Counted from the first letter of the stretch, positions 9,990-20,590 are shown. The stretch is DNA of 64,000 nt from Symbiodinium natans (GCA_905221605.1 CAJNDS010002130.1:412501-476500); one strand, 5' to 3'. Made by a program: numbers and translations. Notes: generated by a model from the sequence alone, not told the origin.

Positions 9990-10216
9990 GTCGGGCCAGT
10001 TTCAAAGTGATTAGTTCTCCCTTATTCGCGCCGGAGCCAGGCAAAGGAAAGCATTCGCATGCGGCGCGGACATGCGCGATCGCAGGGCGAGAGCGTGGGC
10101 GCCTGCAGAGGAAGGTTAGGGTCGTAGTGCCCGTCAAGTCTTTCCGCCCGAGGCTTTCGCAAGGGCTACGCCACCAGAAGGCTGTTTGCCTGGTGGACGT
10201 ATGCCCGCCTGATTGA
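9990..10216 (+). CDS. open frame, doubtful
   Basis: A plus-strand frame ends KAVCLVDVCPPD then a stop. An overlapping minus frame is equally long. There is not enough evidence to choose a strand. Confidence 0.2.
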
Positions 10217-10267
10217 GCAGAAGCCAGGCGCACCACGCAGTTGCTTCTTGTGAGATTGAGGGAATAT

Positions 10268-10396
10268 ACTTGGAGGTTCAGGGTATCTATAACCTGAATG
10301 ATAACTGTACTTAAGCCCCTCAAGTCCTCTAAGTCCTCCAAGTGGGCTATAAGCGGACACATAAGTGGGGTTATAAGTACCCATGAACCTCCAAGT
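10268..10396. mobile_element. TIR element family B, copy 2
   Basis: The inverted ends ACTTGGAGGTTCA and TGAACCTCCAAGT match copy 1. The interior carries the shared AAGCCCCT and TATAAGT motifs. Confidence 0.8.
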
Positions 10397-10470
10397 AGGT
10401 TTCTAGCGTCTATTTGAACTCGCACTTCATGATGATATCATCTACCTACTGTTGTTCCTGATCGCTCAAG

Positions 10471-10608
10471 GCGTGAAGGTTAGAAGAACACGAAGAGTTG
10501 TAGGGAGGTGGAGTATCCAACCACAGCCATACTTGACAGGAATCATCTCCGAGCGGCTATTCACCAAGGAGGAGTGTCTTTGCAGTGGCGGCGGCGTTGC
10601 TTCAATTG
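10471..10608 (+). CDS. exon candidate
   Basis: It follows CGCTCAAG and reads VKVRRTRRVVGRWSIQPQPY then LTGIISERLFTKEECLCSGG. It ends at a poly-G tract. No family is recognised. Confidence 0.4.
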
Positions 10609-10697
10609 GGGGGGGGGGGTCTCTTGAGAAGCCCCCAAACCCTAAACCCTCAACCCCCACAAGACCCTCATTAAGACCCAGACTTCTTGGGGTAGCT

Positions 10698-10780
10698 TCA
10701 TGGGCCCTTAAGACGGTCCCTTACCTTCTTTAAAGGTTCTGAAGTATGGGCCCTTTGGGTTGTATAGGGTATATCAGGGG
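10698..10780. repeat. family D-like palindromic sequence
   Basis: CATGGGCCCTTAAG and TATGGGCCC blocks around GGTCCC resemble sequences near 30974 and 61660. Confidence 0.35.
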
Positions 10781-10839
10781 TCCCCTATGTAGCTCGCCCA
10801 AGAAGACTCTCAAAACCCCCCTCCTCCCTCCCCTAAACC

Positions 10840-11115
10840 CTGAACCCTAAGCCCTAAACCCTAAACCCTAAACCCTCAACCCTAAACCCGAAACCCTAAA
10901 CCCTAAACCCTAAACCCTAAACCCTAAACCCTAAACCCTAAACCCTAAACCCTAAACCCTAAACCCTAAACCCTAAGCCCTAAACCCTAAACGCCAAACC
11001 GAAAACCTTAAACCTTAAACCCTAAACCCTAAACCCTAAACCCTAAACCCTAAACCCTAAACCCTAAACCCTAAACCCTAAACCCTAAACCCTAAACCCT
11101 AAACCCTAAACCCTA
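10840..11115 (+). repeat. long CCCTAAA array
   Basis: About 275 bp of mostly perfect CCCTAAA, with a short degenerate break near 10985-11015. It is the longest telomere-like array here. Unique sequence on both sides rules out a chromosome end. Confidence 0.95.
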
Positions 11116-11132
11116 CCTCTCACCCTGTGTAT

Positions 11133-11240
11133 CTCTCGGCCCTCGGCTTGCCCGAACTTCTGCAGAACCCTTGCGCGTTCATCAGGCCAGGGCTCCTGGA
11201 CCCTCTAGGGGTTCGCAGAAGCCGCAAACCCAGAGTGTAA
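11133..11240 (+). CDS. terminal exon candidate
   Basis: The frame LSALGLPELLQNPCAFIRPG continues to a stop at 11238-11240. No clear AG lies right upstream, so the start is open. Confidence 0.35.
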   Translation, partial: LSALGLPELLQNPCAFIRPGLLDPLGVRRSRKPRV

Positions 11241-11343
11241 AGGAATATTCTGAATTCTTCCGACCCCTAGACTACTCTCTTGTGACCCTAAACCGCCCCA
11301 GCCCCTCAACCCTAAACCGCCCCCAACAAATAAATCCCCCCAG

Positions 11344-11418
11344 GCGTTCTCCTCCCGGCCCTTCTCCGAGCGCGGCCTCCGCCCCAAGAGTTCCGGGAGC
11401 TGGCTTGGAGGCGGGGAG
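11344..11418 (+). CDS. internal exon, unknown protein
   Basis: It follows CCCCCCAG. Twenty-five codons read AFSSRPFSERGLRPKSSGSW onward, with donor GTGTCC at 11419. About 350 bp after it hold no gene that I can see. Confidence 0.45.
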
Positions 11419-11781
11419 GTGTCCTCCCAGTTTCTTCTTTTTTTGGGAAAATTGTTATCTAAACTAGGGTTGTCCATCTACGAATTACGGCACCCTAAAG
11501 ACAAGAACCGTAAAAAGGAACCCTAATGTAGAGAACTGCCTCACAAGGAAAGAGCAAACCCGACAAGAATGCACCCATCAGGGGGGTTGCGCTAGAATAG
11601 GGTTTTTCTGGTAGGTGACTTTTCGACCTCCCCCCTCCCTCCGCCCCAACAAAGAGCCAACTCAAAGCAAAATAGAAGCAGACAACCCAACAACCAGGAC
11701 CCTAAACTGGAACAAGTTTTAGAAGCCCCAAATCTTCCGCCCCTCCCCGAACCCTGGAGCCTCAACCCTAAGAAAAAGGCC

Positions 11782-11862
11782 CTAAACCCTAGACCCTAAG
11801 CCCTAGACCCTAAACCCTAAACCCTAAACCCTAAACCCTAAACCCTAAACCCTAAACCCTAT
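11782..11862 (+). repeat. CCCTAAA array
   Basis: Telomere-like array upstream of the exon at 11889. Confidence 0.95.
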
Positions 11863-11888
11863 AGCCCTTCAGCCCCTAAGCAGTGTAG

Positions 11889-12967
11889 GCTGCTCTCCGC
11901 CATGCCTGGCATCGGCGGCCTGGCCCTGGAAGACCTCCTCCAGCTGCCGGAGGTGAGGGGGTTTAGGGTTTAGGGTTTAGGGTTTAGGGTTTAGGGTTTA
12001 GGGTTTAGGGTTTAGGTTTAGGGTTTAGGGTTTAGTGTTTAGGGTTTAGTGGGTTTAGTGTTTAGGGTTTAGTGTGTTTAGGGATTAGGGTTTAGTGGGG
12101 TTTAGGGTTTAGGGTATAGGGTTTAGGGTTTAGTGTGTTTAGGGTTTAGGGTTTAGGGTCCAGTTCGGGAATTCTGGGGAGCAGCCGAAGCAAAGCGTGG
12201 GTACATCAGAAGGTCATCCACAAGCCAGAAGCCCCAAACCCTCGACCCTAAACCCCAAACCAAGAACCCAGAACCCAGAACCCAGAACCCAGAACCCAGA
12301 ACCCAGAACCCAGAACCCAGAACCCAGAACCCTAAACCCTAAACCCTAAACCCTAAACCCTAAACCCTAAACCCTCCAAGCCCATGACAGGTCCTGGGCC
12401 ACAGCTGGGCGACCTACGAGCTCCTCGTGGGCTTCGGCCTGGATGGCCTGCAGGTACCCGATGGGTTGTGGGGGCATCACTTGGCTTCAAGACATATCTA
12501 CTCCAAAGGGAAAAATTTTGGTAGCATATTCGTAGTATATTTTTTTAGTTTCTTGGTAGTATGTTCGTAGTATATTAGTAGTATATTAGTAGTATATTCG
12601 TAGTATATTCGTAGTATATTGGTAGTATATCAGTATTATATGCTTATCATGACCCTTTAAACTTTTAAAGTTCCCTCCAGCTTGCCGCAGAACCCTTCGG
12701 AGACATTGGGCCTTGCTCATTGCCCAAGAAAGGCCCCGCGACCCTATCACTTGGGCACGCTGCGGACGCGAAGTTCATGCTTGGCTTTGGAAGGGATCTT
12801 AGACCCCTCGGCCATCCATGCCCCGAGAATGAAGGGGTTACAGCTCCAGTGGTGGGTGGTTGCGTATCCCTATCCACAGAGGTGCAGCTGCGCACCATGC
12901 TGGCATACCTGGCGTTGCATCTCTGGGAGAAGCTTGAACCAGGGGAGGTGCCTCGGCTTTCGCGCAT
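11889..12967 (+). CDS. three-exon gene fragment, unknown protein
   Basis: Exons are 11889-11952 (LLSAMPGIGGLALEDLLQLP), 12391-12453 (VLGHSWATYELLVGFGLDGL) and 12681-12967 (LAAEPFGDIGPCSLPKKGPA onward to KLEPGEVPRLSRM). All junctions are phase 0. The donors are GTGAGG and GTACCC; the acceptors are CATGACAG and CCCTCCAG. Intron 1 consists of a TTTAGGG array, an AGAACCC satellite and a CCCTAAA array. Intron 2 contains an 11-bp satellite. The last exon is 96 codons of hydrophobic, protein-like sequence. I recognise no domain; further exons are likely on both sides. Confidence 0.6.
11957..12160 (+). repeat. TTTAGGG array
   Basis: It starts right after the GTGAGG donor. Units drift (TTTAGTG, GTGTTTAGG) toward the middle of the intron. 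Confidence 0.95.
12255..12375 (+). repeat. AGAACCC satellite then CCCTAAA array
   Basis: About ten copies of AGAACCC pass into CCCTAAA units just before the exon at 12391. Confidence 0.95.
12500..12640 (+). repeat. 11-bp satellite GTAGTATATTN
   Basis: AT-rich tandem units of 11 bp inside intron 2 of the gene at 11889-12967. Confidence 0.85.
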
Positions 12968-13072
12968 GTGGGGGGGGGGGGGGGCTTGCCGTATTGAAAT
13001 TTGAGGCACCCGGTGGAGGAGGGGTTCTATCTATCAAGGCACCCTACAGTGTTGAACCCTCCACATGTTCAG

Positions 13073-13117
13073 GTGGCCCAGACGAACTTACCCCACCTTT
13101 CGCCGTCACTGCACAAG
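13073..13117 (+). CDS. exon candidate
   Basis: ATGTTCAG|GTGGCCC to GCACAAG|GTGAGG is a 45-nt exon with good sites at both ends. The reading phase is uncertain. It may continue the gene at 11889-12967. Confidence 0.35.
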
Positions 13118-13404
13118 GTGAGGTTGCGACAACGACTTGCTTCCGCCGCTTGACTCGAGTATTCCCCAGCTTTCTGTTTCTGGGACCGGCATCATTGGCT
13201 TGAGAACCTTTGATGATAGGTCACTGCAGCCCTTTCTTGCCGCCACTCTTGCGTTGCCTAAAAAAGAGGTATATTCTGCTGGGAGCAAGAGGGAGTGACA
13301 CCCCAGACTCTCAACTCGGCCTGCTTCCACTGCGGATCAACCCAGTCCTTTTGCTTCTTCAACAGACCACTACAACAAAAACATACTGTTTAATCATACA
13401 AGTA

Positions 13405-13530
13405 TATATATATATATATATAAACATACACGTAAGCATAGTCATTTAAAAGATTTTTTACTCTCATAATTGGGTCTCTAATCGTTATATCTGAAAATAG
13501 TAGTATATATATATGCATATGCAAATAAAT
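13405..13530. repeat. TA-rich microsatellites
   Basis: TATATA runs at 13405-13425 and 13503-13515 in AT-rich non-coding sequence. Confidence 0.8.
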
Positions 13531-13593
13531 ATAGTGAGATCGAAGAGTACGTAATATGCCGCAGAAGCCCTCCTAAACATTCCAAACTCTCAG

Positions 13594-13641
13594 GACGTCT
13601 GCCAGCTCCTCCCGTGCATCTTCCGGCTGCTGGGCAGCCTT
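13594..13641 (+). CDS. exon candidate
   Basis: It follows AACTCTCAG|GA and reads DVCQLLPCIFRLLGSL. A C-rich tract follows. Confidence 0.4.
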
Positions 13642-13818
13642 TCGTCCCCCCCCCCGCCCCCACCCTCACCTTCTCTCCAGGGTTTGTAGGGCTTAGGCTT
13701 AGGGTTGAGAGTTCGGGGTCCCGACTGCCCTTGTTTCCTTTCTTCAAGTTGCGTTTCTAGCTTCTAGCTTTTGCAGCACTTGCACGGTGTCCCCTAGACC
13801 CCAAACCCGCAACCCTAG

Positions 13819-13859
13819 GTGTTCGAATCGGCCATCAGGGCATCAGTGAATGACTGGTG
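13819..13859 (+). CDS. short exon candidate
   Basis: It follows CAACCCTAG and reads VFESAIRASVNDW, then GCTAGGGTTTGG (possible GC donor) leading into a TTTAGGG/TTTGGGG array (13861-13925). Confidence 0.4.
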
Positions 13860-14159
13860 GCTAGGGTTTGGGGTTTCGGGTTTGGGGTTTAGGGTTTGGG
13901 GTTTAGGGTTTGTGGTTTAGGGTTTGGGGGAATCCCGCTTCTTCGTGCGGCGGGATGTTCGACTGGTAGGGAGTCGGGAGACGAGTTCCGCTTGCCATTC
14001 GTATTAGTCCTACTAGTAGGTTTACTACTGCTATGATGATTGCCATGATGACTGTCATTGGATACTGCTATTGCTGTTGCTGTTGCTGTTGCCATTGCCG
14101 TTGCTGCTATCATTGCAACTATGATGTTGTTTCCATGTTTATTACTCTTGTTACTTGTT

Positions 14160-14166
14160 CTGAACC

Positions 14167-14198
<32 letters not shown>

Positions 14199-14201
14199 TC
14201 C

Positions 14202-14296
<95 letters not shown>

Positions 14297-14310
14297 ACCT
14301 AAACCCTAAA
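14160..14310 (+). repeat. CCCTCAA array
   Basis: About twenty copies of CCCTCAA, a one-base variant of the telomere-like heptamer, ending in CCCTAAA. Confidence 0.95.
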
Positions 14311-14348
14311 CCCCCAAACCTTGGGCGCCAAACTTAAAGCGACTGCAG

Positions 14349-14402
14349 GCTCCCCTGCGGCCCAGAGCCGGTCGATGGCAGCTCGCCCCAAAATGCGCCC
14401 TC
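14349..14402 (+). CDS. exon candidate between opposed arrays
   Basis: It follows CGACTGCAG and reads APLRPRAGRWQLAPKCAL. The CCCTCAA array is upstream and TTTAGGGGC repeats begin directly downstream. Confidence 0.4.
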
Positions 14403-14545
14403 TTTAGGGGCTGAGTGGCTTTAGGGGCTTTCGGGGCTTTGGGGGCTTTAGGGGCTTTAGGGGCTTTAGGGGCTTTAGTGGCTTTAGGGGCTTTAGGGGC
14501 TTTAGGGGTTTTAGGGGCTTTAGGGGCTTTGGGGGCTTAGGAGAC
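14403..14545 (+). repeat. TTTAGGGGC repeat
   Basis: About a dozen TTTAGGGGC nonamers with some TTTGGGGGC variants. Confidence 0.9.
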
Positions 14546-14599
14546 TTCGGGGTTTGTTTTTAGGGGGGATTCAGGGGTTGAGGGTTCAGGGGTTTACGG

Positions 14600-15278
14600 T
14601 TTCGAGTTCCTGGATTGCGCATAGCAATGTGAGCCTTTCACCAGCTGGTTCTGCATAGGGCTCGGTAGCGAACTTGCAGATGAGGCCCTTCAGGGCCCTT
14701 AACCCGGCCAAGAGCCAGTAGGCTGTAGGTTGCAAGTCAGCTTTCAGCTATCCCGGCATCTTGCTGACTTACTGGAGGGGATCGTTATAAATCGGGCGCC
14801 CCTTCACAGGTAGCACGTGTACGATTGACTTTCTCGTACCAAGAGTGTGTTCTGAAAAGGGAGGCTCCATCTTCCAGTTCCTTTCGCTGTTTGCTCAAGC
14901 TGCTGCTGCTGCTGCTGCTGCTGGGTGCCCTGCTAGGCCACCCAGCTTCCATAATTAGAATGGTTCGGAAGGAGACGCGGGCGCAGGCTTCATGTCGTCT
15001 ATCTGGGCTCGTTTCAACAGCGCCTCCCTTTGGGGGTGCCCTAACACAAGGGCCTAAACAAATATGAGAGGCACCCTAAACCCGAAACCCCCCACCATGC
15101 GACCACCGAGCCATAGCCTTGGCTTCCAAGGGCCCTTGCACCTCTTCGTGAAGCTGATGCCAGCACGCAGGCGGCCTCAAAAGCCCAAAGACCCCAAAAC
15201 AAGAGCCCAAAGGCCCCAAAAGCCTTTAAGCCCTGAAACCTCCAAACCCAAAGCCTCAACGAAAACCCTTAACCCAAG
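14600..15278. other. no confident gene
   Basis: There are only short competing frames. PLHLFVKLMPARR near 15132-15172 is protein-like and preceded by TTCCAAG. Confidence 0.3.
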
Positions 15279-15332
15279 TGGCTCAGCCTCTTCTCCAAGG
15301 GATGGCGGGACCTGATCCCCGAAGCGCTTCAA
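15279..15332 (+). CDS. internal exon, unknown protein
   Basis: It follows AACCCAAG and reads WLSLFSKGWRDLIPEALQ, followed by GCACCA, a possible GC donor. Confidence 0.45.
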
Positions 15333-15965
15333 GCACCATAGCCTCCCCCGAAGCCCGAAATGAGCATCGGGCAAAACCAATTATGTAGATCCAGTTGTCG
15401 GGGTGCTAAATCCTCGCAAATCGACACCAAGCATAGTCCGCAACGTTCGACGAACACAGGGTTTTGTCTGACTCCAATCGACCTCGAAAGCCTCAAATCA
15501 ACCTCGAAAGCAAGATAAGCCTTAAATAAGCTACCAGCCATGGCTGCCTGACATTCCCGAAGCCCAAGAGGCAGCCTGCCCAAGCGATCCGCGTCGATCT
15601 CTCGAGAAGCCTCGCCTCGCGGCCAAGAGAAAGAGGGGGGGTTTGTAAGGGTGTTTCGACTCGGGGTTCTCGTCCAACCCTGGAGGTAGCCTTGTTTCGG
15701 CTTCTTAACACACCCTATACCCCAGGGTTGTCCTTGAAGGAATCAGGTGGTAGAAATCTTGTGAGGCACGTTGCCGAAGGTCGGTGGCAGTGGTGGGTTG
15801 GATATGAATTCCGCCCGCATGGACACCCTGAATCCTCAGCCCCAAACCAAAACCCCCCTTCATGGAGACTGACGGGCTTCTGTAGTCCGAAACGCTAAAC
15901 CCTAAACCCTAAACCCTAAACCCTAAACCCTAAACCTTAACCCTTAACCCCAAAAATCGCACGAG

Positions 15966-16031
15966 GTCCAGGCGGCGCCGGGCCGAGCTGAGCCCTTCCT
16001 GAGATTGGAGGCCTGGGGCCGAACCTTATAG
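15966..16031 (+). CDS. exon candidate
   Basis: It reads VQAAPGRAEPFLRLEAWGRT to a TAG at 16029-16031. A CCCTAAA array (15893-15950) is before it and TTTAGGG units (16040-16105) are after it. Confidence 0.4.
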   Translation, partial: VQAAPGRAEPFLRLEAWGRTL

Positions 16032-16344
16032 GACTTAGAGTTTAGGGTTTAGGGTTTAAGGGTTCAAGGTTTAGGGTTCAGGGTTTGGGGTTTGGGGTGT
16101 AGGGTTCTTAGTGCTTGGGGCTGAGTTTCGGATTACCACCATGCCCATGCCCGCCTAGAGAGGTTCCGCGCAGCTCTGTCTTGAGAGCTTGGGACTGACG
16201 ACGCGAACTGAAGCGTTCTCATCCCCAAAGCCCTAAACCCCAGCCCTCCTAAACCTTAACCCTCCAAAACCCTTTTGGGGCCACCCAACCAGGGTGCTTA
16301 TTGTCTCCTAAGCCCTAAACTTCGCAAAGCCTGAACCCTGTAAG

Positions 16345-16460
16345 GCGCAGCTCGAGTGCCTGGCGGGGCTACTCGAGAACTACCCCCGCGACGAGCGCTT
16401 GGGAAGCGATTCGACGGCTTTTGCACCTTTTGCAGATACCACGCCTTCTCATCATCCCAG
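16345..16460 (+). CDS. internal exon, unknown protein
   Basis: It follows CCCTGTAAG, reads AQLECLAGLLENYPRDERLG and continues to TTPSHHP. The donor is GTATAC at 16461. It has a helical, protein-like start. Confidence 0.5.
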
Positions 16461-16702
16461 GTATACTTCCAAAAAATATGCTGCCCAAAACAGCGCCCGT
16501 TCTACTGAAGTAGGCCCCTCTGTTAGGCAGGTTGTGGTGATTGTTGTGGTTGGACGAAGCCTGGGGAAGACTAGGCATCTTTGGCAGCTCCTGCTTGCTG
16601 CGCTGGCGGATGAGGAGTGGGAGAAAACCCTAAACCCTAAACCCTAAACCCTATACCCTAAACCCTAAACCCTTCAGCCCCACGCCCGACTGAAAGAGCG
16701 AG

Positions 16703-16809
16703 GACACCCTCCTCCGGCAGCCTGCGGTGCGCTGCGTCTGGGCTCGGCCCAGGGCCGCGCGCTGGGCGGAGAGTTTCCTGGAGGGCACCATCAGCGCACG
16801 TCTCTGGAG
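16703..16809 (+). CDS. internal exon, unknown protein
   Basis: It follows AGAGCGAG|GA and reads DTLLRQPAVRCVWARPRAAR then WAESFLEGTISARLW. The donor GTTTAGGG at 16810 is the first unit of a TTTAGGG array. A CCCTAAA array (16624-16672) precedes it. Confidence 0.55.
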
Positions 16810-17215
16810 GTTTAGGGTTTAGGGTTTAGGGTTTAGGGATGTGGCCCTGCCTTGGGGGTGCCCTAAATGTTCGGCTCGGTGTTATGCTTGGACCCCCAGG
16901 ATGTTTAGACCGCCCCTGGTCAAGCGGATTTTTTCTCTTCGGTCTTTCTAACCAAGCTCTAAAAAAACCCTAAACCCTGAACCCACCCTACCTGCCTGGG
17001 AATCCTAAGTTCATAGGTCTCGAGTTCAGGCTTTGCATGTTTTGGTAGAGACGCCGTGAGGATTTTGGTTTGGGGCCTGCGGTTGCGAAAAAAAGCCTGG
17101 CAGGTGTGAAACGTCCTTTTGGGACTCCCATGTAAAGCTCCTGCACGCCTACAGCCCGCAGAGCTAGTGTTCAGAAGGCCAGAACCCTCGAATGGAATGT
17201 TGGTCTCCTCTGGCT

Positions 17216-17475
17216 CAATGTATTATGATACCATAATACCATAGTACCATTAGACCATTAGACCATTATGCCATTTTTTTGTGCTATTATATTACTATGA
17301 GATACTATCGTACGATTGTACGAATATACGATACCATGATACGATGATACGATTGCATTACTACATCTTTTATAGTATTTTACTATTATATTCTTATAAT
17401 GTTATACTACGATACAATTCTACTAATATACTATTATACTAAGTGTACTTTTTTCCTATTCCACTGTTATACCTC
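17216..17475. repeat. ACCAT/TACGAT AT-rich repeat region
   Basis: Degenerate CCATAATA, ACGATGATACGAT and TATACTAT motifs with no coding signal. Similar ACCATTTATACC motifs return at 17600-17770. Confidence 0.7.
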
Positions 17476-17477
17476 AG

Positions 17478-17545
17478 GCTTCTTCCGTCGGCCGACGCCG
17501 CTGCACCTCCGTGGGCTTCCCGTGGCCTTTCCGCACGGAGTCCAG
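17478..17545 (+). CDS. internal exon, unknown protein
   Basis: It follows ATACCTCAG and reads FFRRPTPLHLRGLPVAFPHG then VQ, with donor GTCTTT. It is an island of GC-rich coding-like sequence inside AT-rich repeat. Confidence 0.45.
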
Positions 17546-17913
17546 GTCTTTGCATTTATACCGCTTACGTATGCCATTTCTGCCAAGTATACCCATGTCT
17601 ACCATTTAGGCCATTTCTACGATTTGAAAAGAGCCTGTACACCATGTTTACTGTTTCGACCATTTTCTAGCAGTTATAGCATTTATACCATTTATTCCAT
17701 TTATACCGTTTCTACCATGTATACCATGATAGCATGTATGCCATTAACTGACCATTTATGCCATTATACCATTGTGGCATTCTCCCAAGAGATTCCCGTG
17801 GGATCCCTCTAGAGCAGAGCCCTTTTGAGGGCTTGTAGGAGACCCAAGCTAGCAAGGAAAGAAGATTGGGGGTGGTTTTTGGGGTGGTGCTTCGAAGGGC
17901 TTCTCTCCTCAAG

Positions 17914-18032
17914 GACGGCGTCTACCGAGCCTGGCTCCTCCTCGTGTCCTTCCTCCCGAACGGGCGTGCGGCTCGGCGGCGCTTGTTCTCACTTATCAGC
18001 ATCCTTTCTTATTTGGCCTCTCTCCTGAATGG
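17914..18032 (+). CDS. internal exon, unknown protein
   Basis: It follows TCTCCTCAAG|GA. It reads DGVYRAWLLLVSFLPNGRAA then RRRLFSLISILSYLASLLNG, hydrophobic at both ends and possibly membrane-associated. The donor GTTTGGGG leads into TTTAGGG units. Confidence 0.5.
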
Positions 18033-18076
18033 GTTTGGGGTTTAGGGTTTAGGGTTTACGGTTTATAAGCTGCAGG

Positions 18077-18159
18077 TTGGGATGTTCCCCTTCATACAAA
18101 CAGTGCTGAATCGGGATTACCCGATGAAGGACTGTTAGTATCCGGGGGAGCATCCCAAC
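18077..18159. mobile_element. TIR element family A, copy 1
   Basis: It begins TTGGGATGTTCCCC and ends GGGGGAGCATCCCAA. Internal inverted segments carry ACAGTGCTGAATCGGG and GAAGGACTGT. Confidence 0.75.
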
Positions 18160-18589
18160 TTCTTCTGATGAGTAGAAGTTTTGACACCTCAAGGCCCCAT
18201 CATGATATGATACTTAGTATAGCAGCATCACACAGATGATGCTCGTTACAACATGAAACAGGCCATGACACGGAGCACCCTGATAGCCATCAGAGCTCAG
18301 GTCTGCGTCCCCATCCTCAGGGAGACCATGAGGTGCCAACGATCACGGATTCGAGAAGGGCGGTTCCTTTTACGGAGTTACCCCCCACCCCGGCAGGAGC
18401 CGTCGGGTGAAAGACATGCAGCCTTGCTTGAGCCTGATTCTTTCATTCGTTCATTCCTTGCTTCGGGGTTAGGGGTTTCTGTGGGTTGTGGGTTTTCTGC
18501 AGGGTTTTGGGTTCATTCCATCAGGCAGCAGCAGCAGCTGCAGCCCGGTGCGCTGTCGGCTGGTGAACGGGCACCCTGGCCTGAAGGCC

Positions 18590-18720
18590 GGCACGAGAGC
18601 CAAGAGAGAGGGAGAGAGAGGGAGGGACAGAGTGAGAGAGCCAGGACGAAAGATAGGAAGCCATCAGAAGAAGAAGGACAACCGAGAGAGGGGGGGGAGA
18701 GAGAGAGAGAGAGAGTTTTG
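18590..18720. repeat. GAGA-rich region
   Basis: GA-rich low-complexity DNA. Long Arg/Glu frames over it are artefacts, though the segment just before (18525-18600) may be an exon. Confidence 0.7.
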
Positions 18721-18967
18721 GAGAGTCAGTTGGGGTTGTGTAAACCGATGGTACCTGAATTCTGTGGTCCGGGGGCGCACAAAGTCAGCAGCACCCACCC
18801 CGAGTCGGCAAAGGCTAAAGGGCGGCCGTGAGGCCATAAGAGCTCGAAGTGAAGCGGCCTTTCGAGTTCACCTAGTGTGACTGAGAGTCTGAAACCCTCA
18901 ACCCTCAACCCTAAACCCTCAACCCTCAACCCTGATGCAGAAAAGAGCCGAACCAAAACCAAACCAG

Positions 18968-19042
18968 GACTCCTCGAGGAGCTGCGCGCCAAGGTCTCGG
19001 CAATTCCGTGCCCCGGCAGCCCGAACTTGGGCTTCTGGTTCA
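18968..19042 (+). CDS. internal exon, unknown protein
   Basis: It follows AAACCAG|GA and reads LLEELRAKVSAIPCPGSPNL then GFWF. CCCTCAA/CCCTAAA units precede it. Confidence 0.45.
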
Positions 19043-19324
19043 GGGTTTCGGGTTTAGGCCCTGTGATCCCCATGATCAACCCCAAAAAGGGGCCTTTTCA
19101 GGGGGTTATTTTTTCAATGAAAGACATCCCCGGCATCAACGCTGTAAAGGGCCTTTTTCAATGGGTTATAGGGTAGAATAGCTTGGGGATCTGACCAGTG
19201 GCCACACCCGGAAGCCCACGGCTTGGAGCGACTAAAGTCCCGCGTTCACCGCGCCCAGGGGTGCCTGGGTGCCTGAAGATGTGGTGGCCGGCCTCGTCCG
19301 GCAGCTGACCGGGGTGAACATCCA

Positions 19325-19428
19325 GGTCTGATGCTGCTCTCAGAGCGCAGCCCTTTGTGTGCCTTCTTGAGGGTGCTGAGCACCAGCATCCCGTCGCGTC
19401 CAAGCTTTCGAAGAGCCCGCGTGAGATC
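19325..19428 (-). CDS. internal exon on minus strand
   Basis: On the minus strand it reads DLTRALRKLGRDGMLVLSTL then KKAHKGLRSESSIRPG, after an acceptor of the form AG|GA. It is more protein-like than the plus frames, so the gene direction probably switches here. The downstream end is uncertain. Confidence 0.45.
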
Positions 19429-19607
19429 CTCTCCCAAAAAGGGGTGGGGCCAGCAACTTCGAAAAAAGGAACGCCCGCCAGCCGCATTCGCAGTCGACCT
19501 TGCACCTCAACTTTCCGCCAGCCAGTGTGGAAGACATAAAGGGAATTGCGAGTACAGGCGAAGAAAAGGGAAGACACTGAAGCAAAAGGGATCATGGGAA
19601 TCATGGG

Positions 19608-20324
19608 TCAGTGAATGTCCGTGGAAAGAGAGCCCTCAAGCACCATGACTGCCAGCTGCCGCAGGTTCAAGTTCAAGACAAAACGTTCAATGGTTTCAGG
19701 GTACTTGACCTCTGAGTTTCTGCAACAAGCATAGAGCACCATAGAGCCATAGACTTGGTCAAGATGCCGAGTGGCAGTCCGGGCCTCGTGCTGTTTCTTG
19801 CTTACGCAGTGCGGGACACCGCGTGCGCAGGAGGCACAGGTATGGGTTAGAGAGGCTGCATCATCGCTCATGAGGAGAAGCAAAGCGCGCCGACGTAGTG
19901 GTGCAGGGACCACAGTTTCCAGGGCAATTCCGGAATTGACTTTTCTGAGAATCAGGACCCGAAATAAGGTACCCCTAGTGTCGTAACCCCCCATGTAGAG
20001 ACATTGGTGCACCCAGCAAGCCTTCCCATCGCCAACCTGAGGCATCATGTTTTGGCCTCGCCCTGCGCAGCTGTTCCGCGGCGCTTCGAGGGTCAGGCGC
20101 CGCGCCAAGCAGTTTTGCGGACCTCCCTCAATGTGGGCCCTTACTTGGGGAACCCTGATATACCTCTCAGATACCCTTGTATAGAACCCAAGGGTACCTC
20201 TTGCATCAGAGTTGATCTGGCAGGTTTGCGTCGTGACCGGTGCCGTCCAGGCGCGGCTGCTCTGCTTGCTCAAGGCGGCTGAGAAAAACCAGTAGTTCCA
20301 GCACTCAGGGCAGAAGCACAACAA
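19608..20324 (-). CDS. minus-strand open frame, unknown
   Basis: The open frame is 238 codons. The C-terminal part (VYGSMVLYACCRNSEVKYPE, then RFVLNLNLRQLAVMVLEG) is protein-like. The upstream part is less convincing and contains a family C fragment near 19942-19990. It is probably one true exon within a longer chance frame. Confidence 0.35.
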   Translation of the reverse strand: MLCFCPECWNYWFFSAALSKQSSRAWTAPVTTQTCQINSDARGTLGFYTRVSERYIRVPQVRAHIEGGPQNCLARRLTLEAPRNSCAGRGQNMMPQVGDGKACWVHQCLYMGGYDTRGTLFRVLILRKVNSGIALETVVPAPLRRRALLLLMSDDAASLTHTCASCARGVPHCVSKKQHEARTATRHLDQVYGSMVLYACCRNSEVKYPETIERFVLNLNLRQLAVMVLEGSLSTDIH

Positions 20325-20479
20325 GACAATGCATTCGGGCGAAGAAATGGAAGCTCAAAGTGCAGGCTTTGGGTTTCTGGGAGGGTTGCTCATCGGGGAG
20401 GGGGGGGGATCAGAGGTGGGGTTTCAGAGAGCCCCTCTGGAACCCCTGCCGTGGCGACCGAGCAAACTTACGGGACGGC

Positions 20480-20590
20480 ATGTTGCTGAGAGCTTCATGC
20501 GCGTCGAGTGGGCCAAGCACAGCGGACGACTGCACACGAGGAAAAGTCCAAGCGCACTGGGGAGGACGAACTCAGCCTGTCAGGGTGCTC
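20480..20590 (+). CDS. exon candidate
   Basis: The frame TGRHVAESFMRVEWAKHSGR is protein-like. The splice sites are not clear and a second frame competes. Confidence 0.25.

Noticed and set aside
14160-14310. CRISPR-like array
   Set aside because: It is a simple heptamer tandem repeat without spacers, and the genome is eukaryotic.
18590-18720. Arg/Glu-rich coiled-coil protein
   Set aside because: The composition follows from the GAGAGA low-complexity tract and all three frames look similar.
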